NCBI RefSeq assembly: GCF_003583725.1
Contig: NZ_QXTF01000001.1
Span: forward strand, 62,001-126,000
Reading direction: 5' to 3'
From: Sphingomonas edaphi
Lineage (GTDB): Bacteria > Pseudomonadota > Alphaproteobacteria > Sphingomonadales > Sphingomonadaceae
Length of the DNA stretch: 64,000 nt
The translations under genes and the position numbers were made by a program. Below, piece after piece: positions 26,725 to 36,810 of this stretch (the first letter of the stretch is position 1; every line of letters starts with the position of its first letter). The notes under the pieces were generated by a model. The model saw only the letters and a list, made by a program, of their open reading frames with translations. It did no database searches and was not told the origin of the DNA.

Positions 26725-28287
26725 GTGACCATGAAGACCGTCGAGACGGAAAACGAAGGCCTGAAGCGGGCCTACACCCTCACTATTCCGGCCAAGGACA
26801 TCGACGCGCGCGTCGACGGCGAGATCAAGCGCATTGCGCCGACGGTGCGCATGCCTGGCTTCCGTCCCGGCAAGGTGCCGCCGAACCTGATCCGCAAGAT
26901 GCACGGCGAGGCGTTGATGCGTGACGCGCTGAACACTGCAGTGCAGGACAGCGTGCAGCAGCTGATGGCGGAGAAGAAGATTCGCCCGGCGATGCAGCCG
27001 GAAGTTGAGCTGGACGAGGGCTATGAGACCGGCAAGGACGCCGAAGTCCGGGTTCGCCTGGAAACCCTGCCTGACGTTCCCGCCCCGAAGATCGACAGCC
27101 TGAAGCTCGAGCGCCTGACTGTCGAGACCGACGAGAAGGCGGTCGACGAGCAGCTGAAGCAGCTCGCCGCGTCGCAGGCTCGCTATGAAGACGCGAAGAA
27201 GGGCTACAAGGCAGCCGAAGGTGATCAGGTCGTTATTGACTTTGTCGGCAAAGTCGACGGCGTCGCGTTCGATGGCGGCACGGGCGAAGGCATGGCCGTC
27301 GTCTTGGGTTCGGGCCAGTTGATCCCGGGCTTCGAGGACCAGATGGTTGGTCTCAAAGCCGGTGACGAAAAGCAGCTCAACGTCACCTTCCCGGCCGATT
27401 ACGGCGCCGAAAACCTGAAGGGTCAGCCGGCGACTTTCGACATCAAGGTGACGGCGGTGAAGACCGCGGGCGAGACCAAGTTGGACGACGAGTTCGCCAA
27501 GCAGCTCGGCCTTAACGACCTTGAGCAGCTCAAGGGCCTGCTCCGCGACCAGCAGCAGCAGGAACTGAACGGCCTGACGCGCACCCACATGAAGCGGCGC
27601 CTGCTCGACCAGCTCGCCGCCGACCATGACTTCGAGGTACCGCCGTCGATGGTCGACGCCGAGTATGACAACATCATGGCCCAGCTTCGCCACGAAGCGA
27701 GCCACGAGGCCGATCCGGAAGCCGCGCTCAAGGAAATCGAAGGCGACGCCGAAGAGTATCGGAACATCGCGGTCCGCCGCGTTCGCCTTGGCCTGCTCCT
27801 GTCGGAAATCGGCGCCGCTAACGGCATCGACGTGACCCAGCAGGAAATGAACCGCCTGATCGGTCAGGCCGCAGCGCAGTATCAGCCGAAGGACCGCGAG
27901 GCCTTTGTGCGTTACGTTCAGCAGAACCCAATGGCCGCAGCCCAACTGCGCGCCCCGCTGTACGAAGACAAGGTCGTCGATTTTCTGTTCGGCAAAGCCG
28001 AAATCAGCGAGCGTAGCGTGACGCGCAGCGAGCTTGAAGCTGACCTTGAGAGCGAAGAAGGCCACGTCCACGGTCCGGGCTGCGGCCACGACCATGCGGA
28101 AGCCAAGCCAGCCAAGAAGACTGCTGCCAAGAAGCCGGCCGCGAAGAAGGCCAATGCGGAGCCTAAGAAGGCCGAACCGGCCAAGGCTGAAAAGGCACCC
28201 GCCAAGAAGGCTGCTGCTCCGAAGGCTGAAAAGACTGAAGCCAAGAAGGCCGAGCCGAAGAAAGCTCCCGCCAAGAAGGCGAAGTAA
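26725..28287 (+). CDS. tig: Trigger factor with extended His-rich and Lys/Ala-rich tail
   Basis: Ribosome-associated chaperone and prolyl isomerase. Residues 1-~115 are the ribosome-binding domain with the signature GFRPGKVP (about 49-56). The FKBP-type domain is at about 160-245 (GDQVVIDFVGKVDGVAFDGG), and the C-terminal arms run to about 445. A further ~75 residues then contain HVHGPGCGHDHAE followed by many AKK/PAKK repeats, like a histone H1-type tail. Typical trigger factors are 430-450 aa; this is 520. GTG 26725 has AGGA at 26713-26716; ATG 26731 is an alternative. Confidence 0.95.
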   Translation: MTMKTVETENEGLKRAYTLTIPAKDIDARVDGEIKRIAPTVRMPGFRPGKVPPNLIRKMHGEALMRDALNTAVQDSVQQLMAEKKIRPAMQPEVELDEGYETGKDAEVRVRLETLPDVPAPKIDSLKLERLTVETDEKAVDEQLKQLAASQARYEDAKKGYKAAEGDQVVIDFVGKVDGVAFDGGTGEGMAVVLGSGQLIPGFEDQMVGLKAGDEKQLNVTFPADYGAENLKGQPATFDIKVTAVKTAGETKLDDEFAKQLGLNDLEQLKGLLRDQQQQELNGLTRTHMKRRLLDQLAADHDFEVPPSMVDAEYDNIMAQLRHEASHEADPEAALKEIEGDAEEYRNIAVRRVRLGLLLSEIGAANGIDVTQQEMNRLIGQAAAQYQPKDREAFVRYVQQNPMAAAQLRAPLYEDKVVDFLFGKAEISERSVTRSELEADLESEEGHVHGPGCGHDHAEAKPAKKTAAKKPAAKKANAEPKKAEPAKAEKAPAKKAAAPKAEKTEAKKAEPKKAPAKKAK

Positions 28288-28306
28288 GCCTTAAGCCAAG
28301 CTTGCC

Positions 28307-28348
28307 GAAGCGCCGCCCTTCTTCGTAAGTGAAGAGGGGTGGCGCTTC
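28307..28348 (+). other. 18-bp stem-loop between tig and the glycosyltransferase gene
   Basis: 28307-28324 pairs with 28331-28348 (GAAGCGCC...TCTTC against GAAGA...GGCGCTTC) with two G-T wobbles and loop GTAAGT. No T-run follows, so termination is uncertain. It may be an RNA-stability or processing hairpin. Confidence 0.7.
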
Positions 28349-28382
28349 AGAGCGCCTGGACCGCAGGGGTGGGGGAACAGCC

Positions 28383-29318
28383 GTGAATGACAGCCTGCGC
28401 ATCGCCGTCGTGCTTCCTTGCTATAACGAGGAAGCGGCGATTACGCAGACGATCGCCGGCTTCCGCGCCTCCCTGCCTGGCGCGACGATCTACGTTTACG
28501 ACAATAATAGCCGCGACCGGACGGCGGAGTTGGCCCGTGCTGCAGGCGCGGTCGTCCGCACCGAGCGTCAACAGGGCAAGGGCAACGTCGTTCGGCGGAT
28601 GTTCGCCGATGTGGACGCCGATGTTTACGTCATGGCGGATGGCGACCTGACTTACGATCCCAAGGCCGCGCCCGAGATGGTGCGTATGCTGGTGGACGAG
28701 CAGTATGACATGGTTGTCGGAACCCGCCAGCACGAGGTCGCCGAGGCCTATCGTGGCGGTCACGTGCTGGGCAACCGACTGTTCACCGGATTGCTTTCGA
28801 GCTTGTTCGGGCGCAGCTTCACCGACATCTTTTCCGGTTACCGGGTGTTTTCGCGCCGGTTCGTGAAAAGCTTCCCGGTCCTGTCTGCCGGGTTCGAGAT
28901 TGAGACCGAAATGAGCGTCCATGCGCTCGAACTGCGGATGCCAGTCGGCGAGGTCGAAACGGCATATGGCGCACGGCCCGAAGGTTCAGCGTCCAAGCTT
29001 TCTACCTATCGCGACGGTTGGCGCATTCTGAAGACCATCGGCACCCTCTATCGGGTCGAGCGGCCCGTGCTGTTCTATGGGAGCATCGGCGCGCTCTTCT
29101 GGCTCACAGCGATCATCCTCGCGATCCCGTTGGTGATCACCTATCTCGACACTGGGCTCGTGCCGCGTTTCCCGACCGCGATCCTCGCAACCGGCCTGTC
29201 GATCATTGGGGTGCTGTGCTTTTTCGCAGGATTGATTCTGGACACCGTAACCCGCGGGCGCCGCGAAGTTCGCCGCCTTGCTTATCTTGCCCATCCAGCG
29301 CCTGTGGCAGAAAAGTAA
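28383..29318 (+). CDS. Family 2 glycosyltransferase with C-terminal membrane segments
   Basis: This 311-aa protein is of the dolichol-phosphate-mannose-synthase-like GT2 type. The N-terminal domain has VVLPCYNEEAAI, YDNNSRDRT and the metal-binding DGD in VMADGDLTYD (about 83-92), then FTDIFSGYRVFSRRF. Two membrane spans (about 233-255 and 266-288) end the protein. It probably transfers a sugar from a nucleotide donor to a lipid carrier or cell-surface glycan; the substrate is unknown. GTG 28383 is used, preceded by GGGGGA; the longer frame runs into the upstream stem-loop. Confidence 0.88.
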   Translation: MNDSLRIAVVLPCYNEEAAITQTIAGFRASLPGATIYVYDNNSRDRTAELARAAGAVVRTERQQGKGNVVRRMFADVDADVYVMADGDLTYDPKAAPEMVRMLVDEQYDMVVGTRQHEVAEAYRGGHVLGNRLFTGLLSSLFGRSFTDIFSGYRVFSRRFVKSFPVLSAGFEIETEMSVHALELRMPVGEVETAYGARPEGSASKLSTYRDGWRILKTIGTLYRVERPVLFYGSIGALFWLTAIILAIPLVITYLDTGLVPRFPTAILATGLSIIGVLCFFAGLILDTVTRGRREVRRLAYLAHPAPVAEK

Positions 29319-29332
29319 CTAATCACCCAATC

Positions 29333-29368
29333 GTTCGTCGAACCGACGAACAATGCTGTTCGACGAAC
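29333..29368. promoter_or_regulatory. Clustered inverted repeats (candidate operator) before the TonB receptor
   Basis: The 8-mer GTTCGTCG (29333-29340) recurs inverted as CGACGAAC at 29344-29351 and again at 29361-29368. The outer 11-mers GTTCGTCGAAC (29333-29343) and GTTCGACGAAC (29358-29368) are exact reverse complements. Three copies of one 8-mer in 36 bases, about 70 bases before a TonB receptor start, suggest a repressor or activator site. Confidence 0.6.
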
Positions 29369-29438
29369 GCACTTGTTTGTTACTCTTCCGTTGCAGTGAA
29401 AGACTTTAATTGGTCTTCGCTTAACAGGGAGATAATTG

Positions 29439-32309
29439 ATGGGCCGTTTTGGACATGCGCTCCGGTCAGGAGCAGGCGTTCTTGCGTTGGTCATCGGAAG
29501 CGCGGCAGCGGCACAAAGCAACTTGCCGCCGCCCGAAGCTGCCGAAACCCCGTCTAGCACCGCGAGCGAACCGACATCCGGCGGCGAGATTGTCGTTACC
29601 GGATCGCGCATCCGCCGCGACCCGCTAAGCCAGGAACAGCCCATCACCTTCGTGGACCAGGAGGATATCGCCAAGACCGGCCTGAATTCGGTCAATGACG
29701 TCCTGCAGCGCCTTCCCAGTGCGGGCGGCGGCCTTAACGGCAAGTTCAACAACTCCGGCAACTTCGGCAATCCGCCTGACGGCGGCGGGGTCGGCGCCGG
29801 CGCGGCCGAGATCGATCTTCGGTACCTGGGTTCCAAGCGGACGCTGGTGCTCGTCGACGGCCTGAGGTTCGTCAATGCAAGCTCCGCGAGCGGCGTCCCC
29901 GGCTCGGTCGATCTCAACGCCATCCCGGAAAGCATGATCGAGCGCGTCGAGGTCCTGCAGGACGGCGCGTCCGCGATTTATGGCTCCGACGCCATCGCGG
30001 GCGTAGTCAACATCATCACCAAGACCCGGCAGAAGGGACTGATCGCATCGGCGCAACTGGGCGGATACGACGACGGCGACGGCTTCTCGCAAAATTACCA
30101 ACTGAGCTGGGGCAATGGCGGCGATGGCGCCACTCAAATTGTCGTCGGCGGCAACTATGTGAAGCAGAGCCCAATCAGCTCACGTGATCGCGCCATTTCG
30201 CGTTTTCCAAACCCGTTTCTGACCACCTGCGACGATCCGGCAGGCGGCTGCAGTTCCGGTACGCTGAACGGACGGGTGATCGTTTTCCCGTCGGTTGATC
30301 CTCGAGAAGACATCACGCTGATCAATGCGCTGCCGCCAGGCGTGACGCCGACGCCCGCGGACTACCGTGCCTTCACCAATGCAGACCGATTCAACTTCGC
30401 GCCGTACAACTTCATCCTGACCCCGCTTGAGCGCATGGGGGCGTTCGCCAATGTGAAGCAGGAGCTCGGCGCAGACTTAAACCTTCGTGCGAAGCTGGTC
30501 TGGAATCGCCGCAAGTCGAAGAACCAGGCAGCGCCGCTGCCACTGTTCGTCGGCCCTGATGCAGGCAACGGGAACCTGCTTGATCGAATTTCGATCGATA
30601 GTACCAACCAGTTTAATCCGTTCGGCGTGACGCTGGAGTCCGGGTTCAACCTCGACGGCACGCCCAATGGCAACACTGCCAACTATGCCTTTATCGGTCG
30701 CCGCGTCGTCGAAGGCGGTCCGCGCCGGTACAACCAGACAGTGAAGACTTTGTACGGCACCGCTACGCTGGACGGTAAGTTCGGCTTGATGGGCCGCGAA
30801 TGGTTCTGGGACGTCAACGGTCTCTACGGCCGCAACAAGGCAAAGCAGACGGTGTTGGGCAATATCAACGCCGCTAACCTGGCGCTTGCACTTGGCCCCG
30901 ACGCCGACTGCACCGGCGCCTGCGTGCCCTTCAACATCTTCGGCGGTGCGGGCTCGATCACGCAGGAAATGCTGGACTTCGTCAGTTTCACGCAAAGAGA
31001 CCGCAGCCAGCAGAAGCTGTGGGGCTTCAGCGCCAACGTGTCGGGCAGCATCGCGACGCTTCCGGGGGGCGATCTTGGCATCGCGCTCGGATATGAACAT
31101 CGCGACTATAAGGGCCGGTTCGATCCGGATCCCACGGTCGCAGCAGGCCTGGGATCGGACATTCCTGCGCTTCCGACGAGAGGCGGCTACAACGTCGATG
31201 AGTTCTATGGGGAAGTGAATGCCCCGCTGCTCGCCGACCGGCCGTTCTTCGAGCTGCTAGAGCTGAACGGCGCAGCCCGCTACTCCGATTACAGTCGGTC
31301 GGGCTCGACCGCGACGTTCAAGGGCGGCATCAACTGGAAGCCGGTCTCGGATCTGCGGCTTCGGGGCTCTTATTCGGAGGGGTTCCGCGCGCCGACCATT
31401 GGCGAACTGTTCGGAACGCCGTCTCGCTTCGATCAGGAATTGAACGATCCTTGCTCGGCCGACCAGAATCCGACGGGTCAGATTGCGACCAACTGCGCTA
31501 CTCTTGGCGTGCCGGTTGGCTACCAGCAAAACAACCCGCAGCTGTCGGTGCTGACCAGCGGCAACGAGAATTTGAAACCCGAAAAGTCGAAGGGTTGGAA
31601 CTTCGGCGCAGTCTACAGCCCGGGCTTCCTGCCGCGCTTCTCGATTGAGGCGAACTACTACAACATCAAGATCAAGGATGCGATATTTGCTGCGGCCGGC
31701 GACATCCTCGCCCGCTGCGTAGCCACCCTCGACCCGATTGCCTGCGCCGCGGTGACGCGTACGGCCACCGGGCAGATCGCCCAGATCTCCGGCATTCTCG
31801 ACAACGTCAACGGCATCAACACCGAAGGACTGGACCTCAACATCGCCTATCGCACCGCACCGGCGAGCTGGGGAACGCTTGGGCTGACGCTGAATAACAC
31901 TTTCCTGTTCAACTATGACGTCATCGTCCCGACTGCGGACGGAACGGCCAAGATCAGCCGGGAAGGCACCGAGCAGGGCAGCCCCGACCAGGCCTTCCCG
32001 AAGCACAAGGCGATCGGCATCATCGATTGGGCAGGACAGAATGTCGGGCTCACGCTGACTGGCCGCTATATCAAGAGCGTCCGGGAGTCGCAGGCCGATA
32101 ACAAGTTGAACTCGCGATTCTACACCGACGTGCAGCTGCGGTTCACCGCTCCTGCGTTCGCCGACAATTTCGGCTTCGCGCTGGGCGTGAACAACCTGTT
32201 CGACAAGGATCCGCCGGGCTGCGTCACCTGCGGCCTGAACAACTACGATCCTGGCACCTACGACGTCCCGGGCCGCTACCTCTACGCCCGTGCGACCGTG
32301 AAGATGTAA
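29439..32309 (+). CDS. TonB-dependent outer-membrane receptor
   Basis: A 956-aa receptor: signal peptide MGRFGHALRSGAGVLALVIGSAAAAQ, then the TonB-box region EIVVTGSRIRRDPL (about 47-60). The plug has LPSAGGG, RTLVLVDGLRFVNAS, IERVEVLQDGASAIYGSDAIAGVVNIITK (about 165-194). A 22-strand barrel with FRAPTIGELFG and NLKPEKSKGWNFGA follows, ending LYARATVKM. This is the large RPDPLxQ-type receptor expanded in sphingomonads, usually for glycans or peptides; the substrate cannot be read from the sequence. AGGGAGA at 29426-29432 supports ATG 29439. It stands alone as a transcription unit. Confidence 0.95.
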   Translation: MGRFGHALRSGAGVLALVIGSAAAAQSNLPPPEAAETPSSTASEPTSGGEIVVTGSRIRRDPLSQEQPITFVDQEDIAKTGLNSVNDVLQRLPSAGGGLNGKFNNSGNFGNPPDGGGVGAGAAEIDLRYLGSKRTLVLVDGLRFVNASSASGVPGSVDLNAIPESMIERVEVLQDGASAIYGSDAIAGVVNIITKTRQKGLIASAQLGGYDDGDGFSQNYQLSWGNGGDGATQIVVGGNYVKQSPISSRDRAISRFPNPFLTTCDDPAGGCSSGTLNGRVIVFPSVDPREDITLINALPPGVTPTPADYRAFTNADRFNFAPYNFILTPLERMGAFANVKQELGADLNLRAKLVWNRRKSKNQAAPLPLFVGPDAGNGNLLDRISIDSTNQFNPFGVTLESGFNLDGTPNGNTANYAFIGRRVVEGGPRRYNQTVKTLYGTATLDGKFGLMGREWFWDVNGLYGRNKAKQTVLGNINAANLALALGPDADCTGACVPFNIFGGAGSITQEMLDFVSFTQRDRSQQKLWGFSANVSGSIATLPGGDLGIALGYEHRDYKGRFDPDPTVAAGLGSDIPALPTRGGYNVDEFYGEVNAPLLADRPFFELLELNGAARYSDYSRSGSTATFKGGINWKPVSDLRLRGSYSEGFRAPTIGELFGTPSRFDQELNDPCSADQNPTGQIATNCATLGVPVGYQQNNPQLSVLTSGNENLKPEKSKGWNFGAVYSPGFLPRFSIEANYYNIKIKDAIFAAAGDILARCVATLDPIACAAVTRTATGQIAQISGILDNVNGINTEGLDLNIAYRTAPASWGTLGLTLNNTFLFNYDVIVPTADGTAKISREGTEQGSPDQAFPKHKAIGIIDWAGQNVGLTLTGRYIKSVRESQADNKLNSRFYTDVQLRFTAPAFADNFGFALGVNNLFDKDPPGCVTCGLNNYDPGTYDVPGRYLYARATVKM

Positions 32310-32339
32310 GGCGGTCCTGATTACCGCCGAACGGGGGAA

Positions 32340-32370
32340 GGGCGGCCAGCCATGCGCTGGTCGCCCTTTT
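32340..32370 (+). terminator. Rho-independent terminator after the TonB receptor
   Basis: GGGCGGCCAGC (32340-32350) pairs with GCTGGTCGCCC (32356-32366), one G-T pair, loop CATGC, followed by TTTT (32367-32370). Confidence 0.88.
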
Positions 32371-32455
32371 CCATAGAACCGGCCCGCGGCGCTTGAACAT
32401 TGGCGCGAACCTGACGATGTAGGGTGGGACGCAACGCAAGGATTACCCGTTTCCT

Positions 32456-33109
32456 ATGGATCATCAGGACATCGTTTCCGGTCTCGTTCCCATCGTTATC
32501 GAGCAATCGAACCGCGGCGAACGCAGCTTCGACATCTACTCGCGGCTGCTTCGCGAACGGATCGTCTTCATCACCGGCCCTATCGAGGACCATATGGCCT
32601 CGCTCATCACCGCCCAGCTTCTCTTCCTCGAGTCCGAAAACCCGAAGAAGGACATCTTCATGTACATCAACTCGCCGGGCGGCGTGGTGACGGCCGGCCT
32701 CGCGATACATGACACGATGCAGTACATCCGTCCGAAGGTGGGCACGGTCTGCATTGGCCAAGCCGCCTCGATGGGCAGCTTCCTGCTCGCGGCCGGCGAG
32801 CCTGGCATGCGGGTCGCGCTTACCAACAGCCGGATCATGATCCATCAGCCGTCGGGCGGTGCGCAGGGAATGGCGTCGGACATTGAAATTCAGGCCCGCG
32901 AAATCCTTCGGATGCGGACCCGTCTAAATTCGCTTTATGCCAAATACACTGGTCAGCCGATCGAAGAGATCGAGAAGGCAATGGACCGCGACAAGTTCCT
33001 GGAGGCCGACGAAGCGAAGGCATACGGCCTGATCGACGAAGTTTTCGACCGCCGACCCGACGCGAGCGAGGGCGACACGACGGGTGCCGCCGACATCACT
33101 CCGGCGTAA
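32456..33109 (+). CDS. clpP: ATP-dependent Clp protease proteolytic subunit
   Basis: Serine protease ring of ClpXP/ClpAP. The 217-aa protein has catalytic triad Ser105 (GQAASMGS), His130 (MIHQPSGG) and Asp179 (MDRDKF), at the E. coli spacing of 25 and 49. The short N-terminus ends in a natural propeptide-length stretch ([22 protein letters not shown]). A terminator follows, so it is not co-transcribed with clpX 2.4 kb away, unlike the usual clpP-clpX order. Confidence 0.98.
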   Translation: MDHQDIVSGLVPIVIEQSNRGERSFDIYSRLLRERIVFITGPIEDHMASLITAQLLFLESENPKKDIFMYINSPGGVVTAGLAIHDTMQYIRPKVGTVCIGQAASMGSFLLAAGEPGMRVALTNSRIMIHQPSGGAQGMASDIEIQAREILRMRTRLNSLYAKYTGQPIEEIEKAMDRDKFLEADEAKAYGLIDEVFDRRPDASEGDTTGAADITPA

Positions 33110-33153
33110 CCAAACTGTCATTTTTCTTGCGGTCCGCAAGGTGCCGCACTAGT

Positions 33154-33186
33154 CCCCGTCGCGATGTTCGCGGCGGGGATTTTCTT
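33154..33186 (+). terminator. Rho-independent terminator after clpP
   Basis: CCCCGTCGCG (33154-33163) pairs with CGCGGCGGGG (33169-33178), one T-G pair, loop ATGTT, followed by ATTTTCTT. A smaller stem, CTTGCGG-T-CCGCAAG (33126-33140), lies just before it. Confidence 0.82.
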
Positions 33187-33227
33187 GCCGTCCAAGGAAA
33201 GCCCGAACCATCCGACAAATTGCCGCC

Positions 33228-34334
33228 TTGCCTTATCGTAACCTTGGCCAGGAGCTCGATGCTCCGGTGCAGATTCTGCTCGTGACATCCCGCGAATCGA
33301 AACGCTGGGTGATCCCCAAGGGCAATTTCGGCAGCAACATCGCGCCGCACGCAGCTGCTGCACTGGAGGCCGAAGAAGAAGCCGGTGTTCGCGGGGCCGT
33401 TTGCCCGACGCCGATTGGCAGCTTCCGCTATCGCAAGCGAAAGGGGAGTGGCGCGTCGCTCATGGCCGACGTCGACGTATTTCCGCTCGCGGTCAGCCAG
33501 GAACTCGACGACTGGAAAGAACGAAAGCAGCGCGAGCGCCGCTGGTTTCCATTGGCAGAGGCTGCAAATGCCGTCGACGAGCCAGACCTGCGCGATCTTA
33601 TCCGGTCATTCGGTGCCAGTGAATTCAACAAGGCGGCACGCCGAACGGGCGTACTTCATGCCGTTGCCCAAAAATCGAAGGTAGGTCCTATGTTCGCCTG
33701 GTTCCAACGCTTGCTGCCGAAGACCGGTGGCTTCTTCGAACTGTTCGAAGCGCACGCTGTAGCATTGGTCGCGGCTGCCGATGCCACGGGTAGGTTGGTG
33801 CAGGGTGGCCCTGCCATAGCCGAGAATGCCCGCGAGGTCTTTGAACGCGAGCATGATGCCGACCAGATCATTCGTGAGGTACTCAAAACCGTCCGTGAGA
33901 CCTTCCTGACGCCGTTCGATCGCAGCGCGATTACCGCGCTGATCGGTTCGATGGACGACGCGATCGACGAAATGCAGGCTGCTGCGTCTGCAATCCAGCT
34001 CTATGAGGTCCGGGATTTCGACCAGGAAATGAAGGACATGGCGGCAATCATCGTCGACTGTGCCCGCCTGGTAGCGGAAGCGATGCCGTTGCTTCGCGAG
34101 GTCGGTGCGAATGGCGGCCGCCTGCACGAGCTCACCGAGCGTTTGGTGCGGATGGAGGGCCATGCCGACGAAATCCATTCTGCGGGTCTGAAAAAGGCGT
34201 TTCAGGCGCATCGGAACGGAGACGCCATCCAGTTCATCGTGCAGCGCGAGATCTTCAAGCATCTCGAGCGGATCGTCGATGCATTCGAGGACGTCGCGAA
34301 CGTCATCGACGGCATCGTGATCGACCACAGCTAG
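33228..34334 (+). CDS. NUDIX hydrolase and DUF47 (PhoU-like) protein in one continuous frame
   Basis: One open frame of 368 codons holds two proteins that are usually separate. Residues 1-~150 are a NUDIX domain (VQILLVTSRESKRWVIPKGNF, then AAALEAEEEAGV; the Nudix-box Arg and first Glu are not canonical). Residues ~155-368 are a full DUF47 protein (MFAWFQRLLPKTGGFFELFEAHA...), the PhoU-like partner of Pit transporters. No stop separates them. An internal ATG with a ribosome site (33690) may also make DUF47 alone. The TTG at 33228 is only the first conventional start: the in-frame codons just before it read TIRQIAA, which matches family N-termini, so initiation may be at ATC 33210 or ATT 33219. 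Confidence 0.75.
   Translation: MPYRNLGQELDAPVQILLVTSRESKRWVIPKGNFGSNIAPHAAAALEAEEEAGVRGAVCPTPIGSFRYRKRKGSGASLMADVDVFPLAVSQELDDWKERKQRERRWFPLAEAANAVDEPDLRDLIRSFGASEFNKAARRTGVLHAVAQKSKVGPMFAWFQRLLPKTGGFFELFEAHAVALVAAADATGRLVQGGPAIAENAREVFEREHDADQIIREVLKTVRETFLTPFDRSAITALIGSMDDAIDEMQAAASAIQLYEVRDFDQEMKDMAAIIVDCARLVAEAMPLLREVGANGGRLHELTERLVRMEGHADEIHSAGLKKAFQAHRNGDAIQFIVQREIFKHLERIVDAFEDVANVIDGIVIDHS
33678..33692 (+). promoter_or_regulatory. Internal ribosome site and ATG for DUF47
   Basis: AAGGTAGG (33678-33685) lies 4 bases before ATG 33690, exactly where free-standing DUF47 proteins begin (MFAWFQRLLPK). This suggests that DUF47 (33690-34334, 214 aa) is made separately, alone or besides the fused form. 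Confidence 0.55.
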
Positions 34335-34349
34335 GCTACGGCGCTCGCC

Positions 34350-35366
34350 ATGCATGAACTTGCACTGCCGCTACTCGTCGGGCTGATCATCTTGGCGCTC
34401 GCGTTCGACTTCCTGAATGGCCTGCACGACGCGGCCAATTCGATCGCGACGGTGGTGGCGACCAAACTGCTGGGCCCGGTTCAGGCCGTCGCCTTCGCCG
34501 CCTTTTTCAATTTTGCGGCCTATTTCCTGACGCTGGCCTGGCCGCAATTGCATGCAGTCGCGGATACCATCGGCAAGGGGCTGATCGATAAAGACTTGGT
34601 TACACCATCGGTTGTCTTCGGCGCGCTAGTCGGCGCCATGTTCTGGAACGTGGTCACTTGGCTCAAGGGCATTCCGTCCTCGTCCAGTCACGCATTAGTG
34701 GGTGGCATCGTTGGAGCAGGCGTCGCCCATGCGGGCCTTACGGGCGTGCAATGGACCGGTCTTAACAAGACATTGGTCGCGATTGTCCTTTCGCCGACCC
34801 TTGGCATGCTATTGGCGATGTCGATCATGCTTGGGTCGAGTTGGCTGCTTGCCCGATCCAGTGCCAAAAAGGCCGAACGGACCTTTCGGTCGCTCCACCT
34901 GGTTTCGTCAGCTGCCTATTCGCTAAGCCACGGCCTGAACGATGCTCAGAAAACGATGGGGATCATCACTGTTCTCCTCTATTCGACCGGTTACCTCACC
35001 GGCGACTTCGAAGTGCCTCACTGGGTCGCGATCAGTTGCTATATTGCCATCGGTCTTGGCACATTGATGGGCGGTTGGCGGATCATCGAGACGATGGGCA
35101 GCCGCATCACCAAGCTGTCGCAGCACCAGGGCTTCTCGGCGTCGCTCGGTGGATCCGCAATCCTGTTTTCCGCGAGCGCGATGGGCATTCCTGTTTCGAC
35201 GACGCATACCATCACCGGAAGCATCATAGGTGCCGGCGTGGCCCGCCGCGCGTCGGCGGTCCGGTGGGGAGTAGCGCAGAATGTCGTCATGGCGTGGCTC
35301 ATCACCATTCCTGCGTCCGGGCTCGTCGCAGCCTTCTTCTACTGGCTAACGACCTTGTTCGCCTGA
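34350..35366 (+). CDS. pit: Low-affinity inorganic phosphate transporter, PiT family
   Basis: A 338-aa membrane protein with the two PiT signature repeats: FLNGLHDAANSIATVVATK (about 19-37) and SLSHGLNDAQKTMGI (about 190-204). About ten hydrophobic spans. It imports phosphate with H+ or a cation as metal-phosphate. It follows the DUF47 protein by 15 bases; DUF47-Pit pairs are standard and DUF47 is thought to control the transporter. Confidence 0.94.
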   Translation: MHELALPLLVGLIILALAFDFLNGLHDAANSIATVVATKLLGPVQAVAFAAFFNFAAYFLTLAWPQLHAVADTIGKGLIDKDLVTPSVVFGALVGAMFWNVVTWLKGIPSSSSHALVGGIVGAGVAHAGLTGVQWTGLNKTLVAIVLSPTLGMLLAMSIMLGSSWLLARSSAKKAERTFRSLHLVSSAAYSLSHGLNDAQKTMGIITVLLYSTGYLTGDFEVPHWVAISCYIAIGLGTLMGGWRIIETMGSRITKLSQHQGFSASLGGSAILFSASAMGIPVSTTHTITGSIIGAGVARRASAVRWGVAQNVVMAWLITIPASGLVAAFFYWLTTLFA

Positions 35367-35526
35367 CCTTTCCCCTTGCCGGGACGGTTGCGACATTCCA
35401 TATCTGGGACAGGTACTTGGGGCGGGGACGCGCGTTAACGCATCTGCCAGTTTGATTGTGCGATAAACCGGTTTAGCATGACCGGCCGGCCGCGGTGCGG
35501 CTGAGTGACGAGGACAAGGGACCTAA

Positions 35527-36807
<1,281 letters not shown>

Positions 36808-36810
36808 CCG

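Noticed and set aside
29333-29368. Possible alphaproteobacterial LexA boxes (GAAC-N7-GAAC) in the TonB receptor upstream repeats
   Set aside because: The GAAC spacings are 4 and 13, not 7, so it does not fit the LexA site.
35464-35475. Perfect 12-base palindrome TAAACCGGTTTA before clpX
   Set aside because: About fifteen perfect 12-base palindromes are expected by chance in 64 kb, so position alone is not enough to call an operator.
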